The position numbers and the translations under genes are program-made. From contig NZ_NFID01000020.1 of the NCBI RefSeq assembly GCF_002161595.1, positions 16,317 through 80,316 on the forward strand: a stretch of DNA of 64,000 bases, read 5' to 3'. This DNA comes from Gemmiger sp. An50. GTDB lineage: Bacteria; Bacillota; Clostridia; Oscillospirales; Ruminococcaceae. The notes below the pieces were generated by a model. It saw only the letters and a program-made list of their open reading frames with translations. It made no database searches and was not told the origin of the DNA. Below, in pieces: positions 1-9,288 of the stretch (the first letter of the stretch is position 1; each line of letters opens with the position of its first letter).

Positions 1-545
1 AGGGTGAGTTCAGCCTGGAGGCCATCGGCGCTCTGTGCGAGGACAAGACCCTGGCCGAAAACCTGGGCAAGGTGATCGCCACTGTGGAAACTCTGGCCGG
101 CGGCAAGTATAAGATCGCCTATTGCCCCAGCCTGGTGCGCGGCCAGGGCTACTACACCGGCATGGTGTTCGAGGTCACCTGCGCGGCCTTCAGCGGCGCG
201 GTGGCAGGCGGCGGCCGCTACGACAATATGATCGGCAAGTTCATCGGCCAGCAGGTGCCCGCGGTGGGCTTCTCCATCGGCTTCGAGCGCATCTGCGGCA
301 TCCTGGCCGAGCAGGGCTTTGCCATCCCGGCCCAGAAGCCCAAGATGGCCCTGCTCTACCTGCCCGACGCGGACTTCGCCCAGGTGCTGGCCAAGGCGGC
401 CACCCTGCGGGAGAACTACACCGTAACCGTGCTGCCTCAGGCCAAGAAGCTGGGCAAGCAGTTCGGCGCCCTGGAAAATCAGGGCTTTGCCGCCGTGGCC
501 TTCGCGGACAACGAGGATGTGAAGGCCCTGGGCGCCAACGGCTGA
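1..545 (+). CDS. hisS: histidyl-tRNA synthetase-like protein, C-terminal part (5' end outside window)
   Basis: The reading frame is already open at the window edge, so only the last ~180 residues are seen. It contains the class II synthetase core motifs LVRGQGYYTG (histidine A-like), GGGRYDNMIG (histidine B-like) and the motif 3 region GFSIGFERI, followed by an alpha/beta domain of about 85 residues that fits a truncated HGTP anticodon-binding domain. In classical HisRS the first motif is RGLDYY; here the LD pair is QG. It could therefore be a HisRS paralogue rather than the housekeeping enzyme. HisZ (regulatory subunit of HisG) is another member of the fold, but no hisG follows. A strong terminator follows directly, so this is the last gene of its unit. 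Confidence 0.75.
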   Translation, partial: GEFSLEAIGALCEDKTLAENLGKVIATVETLAGGKYKIAYCPSLVRGQGYYTGMVFEVTCAAFSGAVAGGGRYDNMIGKFIGQQVPAVGFSIGFERICGILAEQGFAIPAQKPKMALLYLPDADFAQVLAKAATLRENYTVTVLPQAKKLGKQFGALENQGFAAVAFADNEDVKALGANG

Positions 546-570
546 TTTTTTCCGTTTTATTTTCAACACA

Positions 571-615
571 AAAAGGCTCTGTCTGTGGAAAACCCACGGG
601 CAGAGCCTTTTTCTT
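571..615. terminator. bidirectional intrinsic terminator
   Basis: An 11-12 bp stem (AAAAGGCTCTG paired with CAGAGCCTTTT) is flanked by A and T runs on both sides. It separates the convergent hisS-like and traX-like genes. Confidence 0.85.
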
Positions 616-620
616 TTTTA

Positions 621-1379
621 TTATTGTAAGACAAGCAACTTCACCGCCGCCAGCACCGCCAGGTGGGCCGGGTAGAACAGATAGAAAAACCACTTCCAGA
701 ACGTCCGGCCGTGTTCGGCCCGCTTGCCGTTGTAAAACAGCAGGATCACCGCGCCCGCTGCCAGGATGCCCAGCGTGCTTGCGGCCGTGTGCAGCACCGC
801 CTGCACCGTCCATCCCTCCGGCATGGTCTGGAAGAAAAAGATCACCGCTTCCCCGAAAAAGACAAGCGCCAGCCCGCTGCGTCTGCCCCCCAGCCCGGCT
901 TTTCCGTACCGCCAGCCGCAGAACATGAAGGTGAACAGCGGGGCCATCGTTCCCCAGTCCATGAACAGGCTGACAAAGAACAGGCCCAGCAGCGCCGCGA
1001 AATTCCGCCCGAGCCTCTCGCCGGGCCGGGTGCCCATTTCATGGGCCACATGGGCGGTTCCCAGGCAGACCAGCAGCGTGAACAGCATGTTCAGCTGGAA
1101 CACCCCCAGCGCCAGCCAATAGGGGATCTGGGAGATGAGGGCAAACACCAGCAGCCGCAGTGCATAGGCCTTGCGGTCATGGGTGTACTCGTAGCCCTCG
1201 GCCAGAAAATAACACATGGTCACCGCGGTGAAGTAGCCGATGTCCACCAGCGGCTCAAACCAGGGATTTTGGGGCGAGAGCAGCGTGTTGGCGATGTGAT
1301 TCAGCAGCATGGCGGCCATGGCGATGGCCTTGATGGCATCCCGGTTCAGGCAGGGCCAGATTCCGACACTGGGTTTCAT
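621..1379 (-). CDS. TraX-family membrane protein
   Basis: This 252-residue protein has about seven or eight hydrophobic segments. Its start, LNRDAIKAIAMAAMLLNHIA, is typical of the TraX family (PF05857). TraX acetylates F-pilin in conjugative plasmids. Chromosomal Firmicutes members have no proven role and are thought to be membrane acyltransferase-like proteins. The ATG is preceded by AAGGGGAG at good spacing. The gene stands alone, convergent with the hisS-like gene and divergent from the nrd operon. No conjugation genes are nearby, so a role in pilin modification is unlikely. Confidence 0.8.
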   Translation of the reverse strand: MKPSVGIWPCLNRDAIKAIAMAAMLLNHIANTLLSPQNPWFEPLVDIGYFTAVTMCYFLAEGYEYTHDRKAYALRLLVFALISQIPYWLALGVFQLNMLFTLLVCLGTAHVAHEMGTRPGERLGRNFAALLGLFFVSLFMDWGTMAPLFTFMFCGWRYGKAGLGGRRSGLALVFFGEAVIFFFQTMPEGWTVQAVLHTAASTLGILAAGAVILLFYNGKRAEHGRTFWKWFFYLFYPAHLAVLAAVKLLVLQ

Positions 1380-1483
1380 GGGTGTTTTTCTCCCCTTGTT
1401 TCTTTTTCTTTATTGTACCAGACAGGGCGGGCATCTGTCACCCCGCCGGGCGTTTTTATGCCGGTTCATTTTCTCCATTTTGT

Positions 1484-1557
1484 ACACTATTTCAGTATAA
1501 TTCACACACCAGATATGGGTTTTGCGCATTGAAGCATTTCAAGATGTGGTGTATAAT
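1484..1557 (+). promoter_or_regulatory. nrd operon promoter with possible NrdR-box-like sites
   Basis: A sigma-A promoter TTGAAG (1529-1534), 17-bp spacer, TATAAT (1552-1557) lies about 40 bp upstream of nrdA. Two 16-bp AT-rich imperfect dyads beginning ACAC (1484-1499 and 1506-1521) loosely resemble NrdR boxes. Their 22-bp start-to-start spacing is shorter than the usual 31-32 bp, so the NrdR assignment is tentative; the promoter itself is well supported. Confidence 0.6.
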
Positions 1558-1598
1558 AGGAAACGTTGCAAAATAGACGAGTTACGGGAGGACACAGC

Positions 1599-4112
1599 AT
1601 GCAGATTCAAAAGCGCAGCGGCCAGGCCGAGGCCTTCGACGGGGGCAAGATTCTTGCCGCCATGGAAAAATCCTTTGCCAGCGTGGGCCAGGCCCCCAGC
1701 GTGGAGCAGCTGGCCGGGCTGCTGGACGCGGTGACCGAGCGCCTGAGCGGCGAAGTGGTCACGGTGGAGCAGATCCAGGACCAGGTGGAGCGGGCGCTGA
1801 TGGAGCAGGGCCACTTTGAGGCCGCCAAAAGCTACATTCTCTACCGCTCCCGCCATGCGGAGCTGCGGGCCGCCCGCCAGTCCATCGCGGCGCAGGTAAA
1901 CGCGCCCGGTCTGGAGGAGTGCCTGGTGAGCATCCAGAAGGACTTCGACCAGCTGGTCTATCCCCTCACCGCGCTGGCAGCCCGGTTCGCGGGCTTTGCA
2001 AAGCCGGAGATGGACACCGCCGAGCTGCTGGCCGCTCTGACCAAGGCGGCGGTGGAGCTGACCAGCCCCGAGGCTCCCAAGTGGGAGTTCGTGGCGGCGC
2101 GCCTTTTGAACCTCTCGTTTTCGCTGCGGCTGGAGACCGAGCTCTCCCGCCGGGGCATCCATACCCTTTATGACAAGCTGCGCTACCTGACCGACGAAGG
2201 TCTCTACGGCAGCTACATTCTGGAGCACTATTCCCGGGCCGAGATCGGCGAGGCCGAGGCCTTCCTCTGCCCCGAGCGGGATAAGCTCTTCACCTATTCC
2301 GGCCTGGACCTGCTGCTCAAGCGGTATGTGATTCACACCCGGCAGCACGTGGCGCTGGAAACGCCCCAGGAGATGTTTTTGGGCATCGCGCTGCACCTGG
2401 CCATGGAGGAGAAAACCGACCGGCTGGGCTGGGTGAAAAAATTCTACGACATGCTCAGCCGGATGGAAGTGACCATGGCCACTCCCACCCTGTCCAACGC
2501 ACGCAAGCCCTACCACCAGCTGTCCAGCTGCTTCATCGACACCGTGCCGGACAGCCTGGAGGGCATCTACCGCAGCGTGGACAACTTCGCCCAGGTGAGC
2601 AAGTTCGGCGGCGGCATGGGCCTTTACTTCGGCAAGGTGCGGGCCGCGGGCGGCAGCATCCGGGGCTTTGAGGGCGCGGCCGGCGGCGTGATCCGCTGGA
2701 TTCGTCTGGTGAACGACACCGCGGTGGCGGTGGACCAGCTGGGCGTGCGCCAGGGCGCCGTGGCGGTGTATCTGGACGCCTGGCACAAGGACCTGCCGGA
2801 GTTTTTGCAGCTGCGCACCAACAACGGCGACGACCGGATGAAGGCCCACGACGTATTCCCGGCGGTGTGCTACCCGGACCTGTTCTGGAAGCTGGCCAAG
2901 GAAAACCTGGACGCCCCCTGGCACCTGATGTGCCCCCACCAGATCGAGACGGTGAAGGGCTACTGCCTGGAGGACTACTGGGGCGAGGAGTGGGAGACCC
3001 GCTACCGGGACTGCGTGGCCGACCCCCGCATCCAGAAGCGCACCGTCACCGTGAAGGAGCTGGTGCGGCTGATTCTGAAAAGCGCGGTGGAGACCGGCAC
3101 CCCCTTCACCTTCAACCGGGACGCGGTGAACCGGGCCAACCCCAACGGCCACAAGGGCATGATCTACTGCTCCAACCTCTGCACCGAGATCGCCCAGAAC
3201 ATGGCGCCCATCAAGACGGTGAGCACCGAAATTTCCACCGAGCAGGGCGACCCGGTGGTGGTCACCGCCACCCGCCCCGGCGAGTTCGTGGTCTGCAATC
3301 TGGCCAGCCTGTCGCTGGGCAACCTGCCGGTGACCAACAAGGCCTACATGAGCCAGGTGGTGGCCACCGCGGTGCGGGCGCTGGACAACGTGATCGACCT
3401 GAATTTCTATCCCCTGCCCTACGCAAAGCTCACCAACCGGAAGTACCGGAGCATCGGTCTCGGGGTGAGCGGCTACCACCACATGCTGGCCAAGGCGGGC
3501 ATCCGGTGGGAGAGCGAGGAGCACCTGGCCTTCGCGGACGAGGTGTTCGAGACCATCAACAAGGCGGCCATCGCCGCCAGCAGCGCCATTGCCGCCGAAA
3601 AGGGCAGCTACGCCGCCTTTGAGGGCAGCGACTGGCAGACCGGCGCGTATTTCACCAAGCGCGGCTACGACAGCCCCGAATGGCGGCAGCTGGCCGCCAC
3701 CGTGGCAAAGCAGGGCATGCGCAACGCGTATCTCCTGGCCGTGGCTCCCACCAGCTCCACCAGCATTCTGGCGGGCACCACCGCGGGCGTGGACCCGGTG
3801 ATGAAGCGCTTCTTCCTGGAGGAGAAAAAGGGCAGCATGCTGCCCCGGGTGGCCCCCGAGCTTGGCCCCCGTACCTACTGGTACTACAAGAACGCCCACC
3901 AGATCGATCAGAGCTGGAGCGTGCGGGCGGCGGGCGTGCGCGGGCGGCACATCGACCAGGCCCAGAGCATGAACCTGTACATCACCAACGACTACACCCT
4001 GCGTCAGGTGCTGAACCTGTATCTGTTGGCCTGGGAACAGGGTGTGAAGACCATCTATTACATCCGCAGCAAATCGCTGGAAGTGGAAGAGTGCGAGAGC
4101 TGCTCTTCCTGA
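1599..4112 (+). CDS. nrdA: ribonucleoside-diphosphate reductase, alpha (large) subunit, class Ia type
   Basis: The 837-residue protein reduces ribonucleotides to deoxyribonucleotides together with NrdB. Residues ~3-90 form an ATP-cone, so allosteric control by ATP/dATP is expected. The catalytic set is present: C311 (SSCFID) and C566 (VCNLAS) as the redox pair, and N526-L-C528-T-E530 (SNLCTEI) carrying the thiyl-radical cysteine. The phosphate loop APTSSTSIL and the C-terminal shuttle pair C832/C835 (ECESCSS) are also seen. An upstream in-frame ATG at 1566 exists, but the ATG at 1599 has GGGAGG at the right distance and starts just before the ATP-cone. nrdB lies 0.9 kb downstream, separated by a lower-GC gene. 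Confidence 0.95.
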   Translation: MQIQKRSGQAEAFDGGKILAAMEKSFASVGQAPSVEQLAGLLDAVTERLSGEVVTVEQIQDQVERALMEQGHFEAAKSYILYRSRHAELRAARQSIAAQVNAPGLEECLVSIQKDFDQLVYPLTALAARFAGFAKPEMDTAELLAALTKAAVELTSPEAPKWEFVAARLLNLSFSLRLETELSRRGIHTLYDKLRYLTDEGLYGSYILEHYSRAEIGEAEAFLCPERDKLFTYSGLDLLLKRYVIHTRQHVALETPQEMFLGIALHLAMEEKTDRLGWVKKFYDMLSRMEVTMATPTLSNARKPYHQLSSCFIDTVPDSLEGIYRSVDNFAQVSKFGGGMGLYFGKVRAAGGSIRGFEGAAGGVIRWIRLVNDTAVAVDQLGVRQGAVAVYLDAWHKDLPEFLQLRTNNGDDRMKAHDVFPAVCYPDLFWKLAKENLDAPWHLMCPHQIETVKGYCLEDYWGEEWETRYRDCVADPRIQKRTVTVKELVRLILKSAVETGTPFTFNRDAVNRANPNGHKGMIYCSNLCTEIAQNMAPIKTVSTEISTEQGDPVVVTATRPGEFVVCNLASLSLGNLPVTNKAYMSQVVATAVRALDNVIDLNFYPLPYAKLTNRKYRSIGLGVSGYHHMLAKAGIRWESEEHLAFADEVFETINKAAIAASSAIAAEKGSYAAFEGSDWQTGAYFTKRGYDSPEWRQLAATVAKQGMRNAYLLAVAPTSSTSILAGTTAGVDPVMKRFFLEEKKGSMLPRVAPELGPRTYWYYKNAHQIDQSWSVRAAGVRGRHIDQAQSMNLYITNDYTLRQVLNLYLLAWEQGVKTIYYIRSKSLEVEECESCSS

Positions 4113-4164
4113 TGCAAGCTGTCTGCTCCCCAAACCCATCTCCCATACACAAAAGGAGGTTGCC

Positions 4165-4971
4165 ATGAACGAGCTGAACATCATGACCTGGAACATCCGG
4201 GGGAGTGCCTCTCTGGGTTGGGATAGCAGCTATACCCTATCCCCGAAGCTGATTGAGGAAATTTTCCGGACAGACGCCGATGTGATGGTTCTGACCGAGT
4301 TTGTTGCCGCACCCGGGCTGGATGATTTGCTCGGTGCATTGAGGCAAAAGGGATATCTGTGGCTTTCCGCTAATGCATCCGGAAAAAACGGAATTCTGAT
4401 GGCCGTGCGGCGAGAGCTGGTGAATGCGCAGCAGCTGAAACAGAATATCTATTCTTCCTCTGCCCTCTTTTCCACCTTGAACGGCTGCAATCTGTTGCGA
4501 GCTGAACTTCCTTTGCAAAGCGGTGCCCTTCTCACGGTTCTGGGCTGCCGGATGGAAACCGGTGCAGCACAGAACCTGACCGCTCAATACAACGAACAAC
4601 GCCGCTGCTTTGACCAAATTCTGCTGCCCGCTGTACTGCCCGCTCGGACACATCGGCTTTTCATTGTCTGTGGCGACTTCAACAACGCACGCTGCCTAGC
4701 CTCGCTGCAGCGCCCTTTTGACCCGAACGATTATCTGGGCCGCGCGCAATGCAACTACAATTTGAATCTTATTAAGGACGCTTTTTATGCCCGTGGATTC
4801 CACATGGCAGATCAAACGGATGCAGGTCAGCCAATCGCCACTCACACCAAAGGCACGATGGCGTTTCCTTTGGATCACATTTTTGTGCGCGGACTGACAC
4901 CGGTGCACTGTGGCGTCCGGCCATCTGCCTGTTCCGACCATGCAATCCTTTGGGCCAAGTGTATGCTATGA
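4165..4971 (+). CDS. endonuclease/exonuclease/phosphatase (EEP) fold protein
   Basis: This 268-residue cytosolic protein has the EEP/DNase I-like signature in order: MTWNIRG near the start, VLTEF (metal-binding Glu), VCGDFNNAR (catalytic Asp-x-Asn) and SDHAILWAK (catalytic Asp-His) at the end. Family members hydrolyse phosphodiester or phosphomonoester bonds in DNA, RNA or phospholipids, so the substrate cannot be named. It has its own strong AAAGGAGG site and sits on the same strand between nrdA and nrdB. Its GC and codon use are clearly lower (low 50s percent) than both neighbours (low 60s), which suggests later insertion into the operon. Confidence 0.8.
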   Translation: MNELNIMTWNIRGSASLGWDSSYTLSPKLIEEIFRTDADVMVLTEFVAAPGLDDLLGALRQKGYLWLSANASGKNGILMAVRRELVNAQQLKQNIYSSSALFSTLNGCNLLRAELPLQSGALLTVLGCRMETGAAQNLTAQYNEQRRCFDQILLPAVLPARTHRLFIVCGDFNNARCLASLQRPFDPNDYLGRAQCNYNLNLIKDAFYARGFHMADQTDAGQPIATHTKGTMAFPLDHIFVRGLTPVHCGVRPSACSDHAILWAKCML

Positions 4972-5031
4972 ATCGTTTGATTCATCTCTGTCGCTTTTCT
5001 TTTGACAAATAGACAAGGAGCGTGAACTGTC

Positions 5032-6075
5032 ATGACTCAGCTGATTAAAAAGCCCCTCTTCAACCCGGGCGGCGACACCGACGTACGCCTGCGGCGGATG
5101 ATCGGGGGCAACACCACCAATCTGAACGACTTCAACAACATGCGCTACGCCTGGGTGAGCGACTGGTACCGTCAGGCCATGAACAACTTCTGGATTCCCG
5201 AGGAGATCAACCTGGCCCAGGACACCAAGGATTACCCGAACCTGTCCGCCGCCGAGCGCACCGCCTACGATAAAATCCTCAGCTTTTTGGTCTTTCTGGA
5301 CTCCATCCAGACCGCCAACCTGCCCAACATCGGCGAGTACATCACCGCCAACGAGGTGAACCTGTGCCTGTCCATCCAGGCGTTCCAGGAGTGCGTGCAC
5401 AGCCAGAGCTACAGCTACATGCTGGACAGCATCTGCAGCCCGGTGGAGCGCAACGACATCCTCTACCAGTGGAAGACCGACGAGCACCTGCTGCGCCGGA
5501 ACACCTTCATCGGCGATCTGTACAACGAGTTCCAGCAGCACAAGGACCCCTTCACCCTGCTGAAAGTGATGATGGCCAACTATATTCTGGAGGGCATCTA
5601 TTTTTATAGCGGCTTCATGTTTTTCTACAATCTGGCCCGCAACGGCAAGATGCCCGGCTCGGCCCAGGAGATCCGCTACATCAACCGGGACGAGAACACC
5701 CATCTGTGGCTGTTCCGGAACATTCTGCTGGAATTGCAGAAGGAGGAGCCGGAGCTGTTCAGCCCCGAGAACGTGCAGGTGCTGAAAGAGATGCTGGAGG
5801 AGGGCGTGCGGCAGGAGATCGCCTGGGGCCATTACGTGATCGGCGACGCCATCCCCGGCCTGACCAAACAGATGGTCACCGACTACATCCGGTATCTGGG
5901 CAATCTGCGCTGGACCGGTCTGGGCTTCGGGCCCCTCTTTGAGGACAACCAGACCGAGCCCGCCAGCATGAGCTGGGTGAGCCAGTACTCCAACGCCAAC
6001 ATGGTGAAGACCGATTTCTTCGAGGCCAAAAGCACCGCCTACGCCAAAAGCACCGCGCTGGTGGATGATTTGTAA
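5032..6075 (+). CDS. nrdB: ribonucleoside-diphosphate reductase, beta subunit (radical-generating)
   Basis: The 347-residue protein houses the diiron-tyrosyl radical cofactor used by NrdA. All expected ligands are visible with E. coli-like spacing: D90 (VFLDSIQ), E120 and H123 (QECVHSQSY), E187 (ILEGIY), E221 and H224 (RDENTH). The radical tyrosine Y127 is present seven residues after E120, so this is a Tyr-radical class Ia-type subunit and not a class Ic variant. ACAAGGAGCGTGAACTGTC precedes the ATG. It is the last gene of the unit and ends at a clear terminator. Confidence 0.95.
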   Translation: MTQLIKKPLFNPGGDTDVRLRRMIGGNTTNLNDFNNMRYAWVSDWYRQAMNNFWIPEEINLAQDTKDYPNLSAAERTAYDKILSFLVFLDSIQTANLPNIGEYITANEVNLCLSIQAFQECVHSQSYSYMLDSICSPVERNDILYQWKTDEHLLRRNTFIGDLYNEFQQHKDPFTLLKVMMANYILEGIYFYSGFMFFYNLARNGKMPGSAQEIRYINRDENTHLWLFRNILLELQKEEPELFSPENVQVLKEMLEEGVRQEIAWGHYVIGDAIPGLTKQMVTDYIRYLGNLRWTGLGFGPLFEDNQTEPASMSWVSQYSNANMVKTDFFEAKSTAYAKSTALVDDL

Positions 6076-6101
6076 GCCTGATTTTACCTTTCCCATAACA
6101 G

Positions 6102-6137
6102 CAAAAATCCCCGATGGGTTTCCATCGGGGATTTTTG
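6102..6137. terminator. bidirectional terminator between nrdB and glpK
   Basis: AAAAATCCCCGATGG pairs with CCATCGGGGATTTTT around a short loop. It serves both convergent units. Confidence 0.9.
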
Positions 6138-6146
6138 TATACTCGG

Positions 6147-7646
6147 TTATTCCTCCGGCCGGGCCCAGTCGAGACTGCGGCCCACGGCCTTGTGCCAGCC
6201 TGCCAGCAGCTGATGGCGCTTGTCCTCGGCCATGTCGGGGGCGAAGTCCACATCACAACTCCACAGGCGGCTGATCTCGTCGGTATCCTTCCAGACGCCC
6301 ACCGCCAGACCGGCCAGGTAGGCCGCGCCCAGGGCGGTGGTCTCCCGGATCATGGGGCGGCGCACCGCCTTGTTCAGGATGTCCGCCTGGAACTGCATCA
6401 AAAAGCGGTCCCGGGAGGCGCCGCCGTCCACCTTGAGCACGCTCAAGGGGATGCCGGTGTCCTTCTCCATGGCGGCCACCAGGTCCGCCGACTGATAGGC
6501 GATGGACTCCTGGGCCGCCCGGATGATGTGCTCCCGCTTGGTGCCGCGGGTGATGCCCACAATGCAGCCCCGGGCGTACATGTCCCAATGGGGTGCGCCG
6601 AGGCCGGTGAAGGCGGGCACCAGATAGACCCCACCGGTGTCCGGCACCTTCTGGGCGTAGTACTCCGCGTCCCGGCTTTCGGTGAAGAAACGCATCTCGT
6701 CCCGCAGCCACTGGATGACCGCGCCGCCCACGAAGACGCTGCCCTCCAGCGCATACTGCACCGGCTGGCCCTTCACGGTGGCCGCGATGGTGGTGAGCAG
6801 GCCGTTTTCGCTCTGGTGGCGGGTCTCGCCGGTGTTCATGAGCAAAAAGCAGCCGGTGCCGTAGGTGTTTTTGGCCTGCCCGGCCTCAAAGCACCCCTGG
6901 CCGAAGAGGGCGGCCTGCTGGTCGCCCGCGATGCCCGCCACCGGCACCTGCACCGGGCCGATGGCGGTATAGCCGTAGAGCTCGCTGGAGGAGCAGACGG
7001 TGGGCAGCATGGCCCGGGGAATGTCCAGCAGCTCCAGCAGCTCGTCGTCCCAGTCCAGCGTGTCGATGTTATACAGCATGGTGCGGGAGGCGTTGGTGCG
7101 GTCGGTCACATGGGCCTTGCCGCCGGTGAGCTTCCAGACCAGCCAGGTATCCACGGTGCCGAACAGGATTTCGCCCTTGGCGGCCCGTTCCCGGCTGCCA
7201 GGCACCTGGTCCAGAATCCACTTGATCTTGCTGGCGGAGAAGTATGCGTCCGGCACAAGACCGGTCTTTTTGCGGATGGTCTCGCCGTAGCCCTTTGCCA
7301 CCAGCTCGTCGATGATGGGGGCGGTGCGGCGGCACTGCCACACGATGGCGTTGTAGATGGGCCGGCCGGTCTCCTTTTCCCACAGGATGGTGGTCTCCCG
7401 CTGGTTGGTGATGCCGATGCCCGCGATGGCTGCCGGGTCCACCCCGCTCTTGGCCACCACCTCCATCATCACGCTGTACTGGCTGGACCAGATCTCCATG
7501 GCGTCGTGCTCCACCCAGCCCTCTTTGGGGTAGATCTGCTCAAACTCCCGCTGGGTCATTTCCAGGATGTTCTGCTCCTCGTCGAATAGAATGGCCCGGC
7601 TGCTGGTGGTTCCCTGGTCCAGGGCAAGGATGTACCGGCTGCTCAT
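6147..7646 (-). CDS. glpK: glycerol kinase
   Basis: This 499-residue FGGY-family kinase phosphorylates glycerol to sn-glycerol 3-phosphate. The start [20 protein letters not shown] carries the phosphate-1 motif DQGTTS. The FGGY signature region and the C-terminal adenosine motif ([12 protein letters not shown]) are intact, and the length is normal. The ATG at 7646 was chosen because AAAGGAGG precedes it; it overlaps the stop of the upstream DUF1667 gene in an ATGA arrangement. It is the last gene of the glp operon. Confidence 0.97.
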   Translation of the reverse strand: MSSRYILALDQGTTSSRAILFDEEQNILEMTQREFEQIYPKEGWVEHDAMEIWSSQYSVMMEVVAKSGVDPAAIAGIGITNQRETTILWEKETGRPIYNAIVWQCRRTAPIIDELVAKGYGETIRKKTGLVPDAYFSASKIKWILDQVPGSRERAAKGEILFGTVDTWLVWKLTGGKAHVTDRTNASRTMLYNIDTLDWDDELLELLDIPRAMLPTVCSSSELYGYTAIGPVQVPVAGIAGDQQAALFGQGCFEAGQAKNTYGTGCFLLMNTGETRHQSENGLLTTIAATVKGQPVQYALEGSVFVGGAVIQWLRDEMRFFTESRDAEYYAQKVPDTGGVYLVPAFTGLGAPHWDMYARGCIVGITRGTKREHIIRAAQESIAYQSADLVAAMEKDTGIPLSVLKVDGGASRDRFLMQFQADILNKAVRRPMIRETTALGAAYLAGLAVGVWKDTDEISRLWSCDVDFAPDMAEDKRHQLLAGWHKAVGRSLDWARPEE

Positions 7647-8020
7647 TGCATTTCCTCCTTTGCCGCGCCCTGGGCCTCCAGCGCGCGGGTGGTCACAAAA
7701 TCCGCCCCGGTGCCGCACACGTTGGCCACCGCCACCTGACCAAGGGCCACCGGCGCGGTCAGCTCCAGGCCGTCCAGCGCCTGCATGGCCTCAAAAATCA
7801 ATCCCTTGGGAATGGGCTTGGTGGTCTTCACCGGGCAGCGGGGATGGGCCGCACCCCGCACGGCCACCGTGCTGGTGATGGTGCGGGTGGGGTTCGTTAG
7901 TTCTATTTTACCATATTCTTCGCCCCGTGGGCAGGTATTTCCCGTCACTTTGTAGCCATCGTTCTCATCCACGTGCAGACGGCAGCCCTTGGGGCACACA
8001 ATGCAGATCAGTTCCTTCAT
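7643..8020 (-). CDS. DUF1667 protein of the glycerol-3-phosphate operon
   Basis: The 125-residue protein has two cysteine clusters, CIVCPKGC near the N-terminus and TCPRGEEYG, typical of DUF1667. This family is repeatedly found next to GlpA/GlpB-like flavoproteins. The cysteines could hold an Fe-S cluster that passes electrons from the dehydrogenase, but that is inference. Its start overlaps the stop of the GlpB-like gene by 4 bp, and its end overlaps glpK by 4 bp, so the four genes are translationally coupled. Confidence 0.85.
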   Translation of the reverse strand: MKELICIVCPKGCRLHVDENDGYKVTGNTCPRGEEYGKIELTNPTRTITSTVAVRGAAHPRCPVKTTKPIPKGLIFEAMQALDGLELTAPVALGQVAVANVCGTGADFVTTRALEAQGAAKEEMQ

Positions 8021-9288
8021 GCCTGTTCCTCCTCTACCGCCACTTCCAGCGCGCCCTTTGCCTTTGCCAGCAGGGCGGCAGGCAGGGTGATGTGCTCCAT
8101 CTCACCGGGGGCCAGATGCTCCCGTTTAAAGCGGGCCAGCGGCACACCTCCGCTTTCGACCACCACCGCCGAATTGCCGTAGACCCGGCGCACCCGGAAG
8201 AAGATCTCCAGCTTTTTGTCCACCGCCGCCGGGCGGACTTTCTGTGGCACGGTGTAGCCCACGCCCTCGCCGTTTTGAATCTCCACCGCCGGGCCGTCGT
8301 TTGTCTGGCCGCTCGCATACCGGGCGGCGGCGGCACCGGCCCGCTGGCTCTCGGCGGTGACAAAATCCACCAGATCATGTACATGCACCACGTTGCCGCA
8401 GGCGAACACGCCGGGGGCGCTGGTCTCCATATTCTCGAACACCACCGGCCCCTTGGTGCGCGGGTCCAGGGTGATGTGTGCGCCGCTGGTCAGCTCGTTC
8501 TCCGGAATCAGGCCCACGCTGAGCAAGATGGTATCGCAGTCAAAGACCATCTCGGTGCCGGGGATGGGGCGGCGGTTTTCGTCCACCTTGGCCACCACGG
8601 CCCGCTCCACCCGGTCCTTGCCCTGGATGTCGATGATGGTATGGGAGAGATACAGGGGGATGTCATAATCCTGCAAACACTGGACGATGTTTCGCGCAAG
8701 GCCCCCGGAATAGGGCATGACCTCCACGCAGGCCAGCACCTTGGCGCCCTCCAGCGTCATGCGGCGGGCCATGATGAGGCCGATGTCGCCGCTGCCTAAG
8801 ATCAGCACCCGCTTGCCCACCATGTAGCCTTCCATGTTCACATACCGCTGGGCCGCGCCCGCGGTGAACACGCCCGCCGGGCGGGTGCCGGGGATGCCGA
8901 TGGCGCCCCTTGTGCGTTCCCGGCAGCCCATGGCCAGCAGGATGCTTTTGCCCCGCAGCAGCCGGTAGCCCAGGGTTTTGCTGATGGCCTGCACGGTGTG
9001 GGCCTGGGCGTTCACCTCCAGCACCATGGCCCCCAGCATCACCTGGATGCCGGTGCCCTCCAGCTGCTGAATGAACCGTCCGGCGTATTCCGGGCCGGTG
9101 AGCTCTTCTTTGAAATGGTGCAGGCCGAAGCCGTTGTGGATGCACTGGTTCAGAATGCCGCCCAGCTCCTCATCCCGCTCTAAAATCAGCACCTGCTCCG
9201 CGCCGTTTTCCTTTGCGCTCAGGGCGGCTGCAAGGCCCGCCGGGCCGCCGCCCACCACAATTACATCATATTCCTGCCGGTCTGTCAT
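8017..9288 (-). CDS. FAD/NAD(P)-dependent oxidoreductase, GlpB-like subunit
   Basis: The 423-residue protein has an N-terminal FAD-binding motif (VVGGGPAGLAAAL), a second dinucleotide fold in the middle (LGSGDIGLIMARR) and a late FAD site (FACGNVVHVHDLVDF). This is the plan of the small pyridine nucleotide-disulfide reductase-like partner found with GlpA-type dehydrogenases. No CxxxxC redox disulfide is visible near the FAD domain. The ATG at 9288 overlaps the upstream stop by 4 bp. It likely forms an electron-transfer complex with the upstream GlpA-like and downstream DUF1667 proteins. Confidence 0.85.
   Translation of the reverse strand: MTDRQEYDVIVVGGGPAGLAAALSAKENGAEQVLILERDEELGGILNQCIHNGFGLHHFKEELTGPEYAGRFIQQLEGTGIQVMLGAMVLEVNAQAHTVQAISKTLGYRLLRGKSILLAMGCRERTRGAIGIPGTRPAGVFTAGAAQRYVNMEGYMVGKRVLILGSGDIGLIMARRMTLEGAKVLACVEVMPYSGGLARNIVQCLQDYDIPLYLSHTIIDIQGKDRVERAVVAKVDENRRPIPGTEMVFDCDTILLSVGLIPENELTSGAHITLDPRTKGPVVFENMETSAPGVFACGNVVHVHDLVDFVTAESQRAGAAAARYASGQTNDGPAVEIQNGEGVGYTVPQKVRPAAVDKKLEIFFRVRRVYGNSAVVVESGGVPLARFKREHLAPGEMEHITLPAALLAKAKGALEVAVEEEQA

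Noticed and set aside
1539..4196. Very long minus-strand open frame (885 codons) opposite nrdA
   Set aside because: It is a shadow of high-GC third-position bias. It has no ribosome site or known domain, and nrdA on the other strand is certain.
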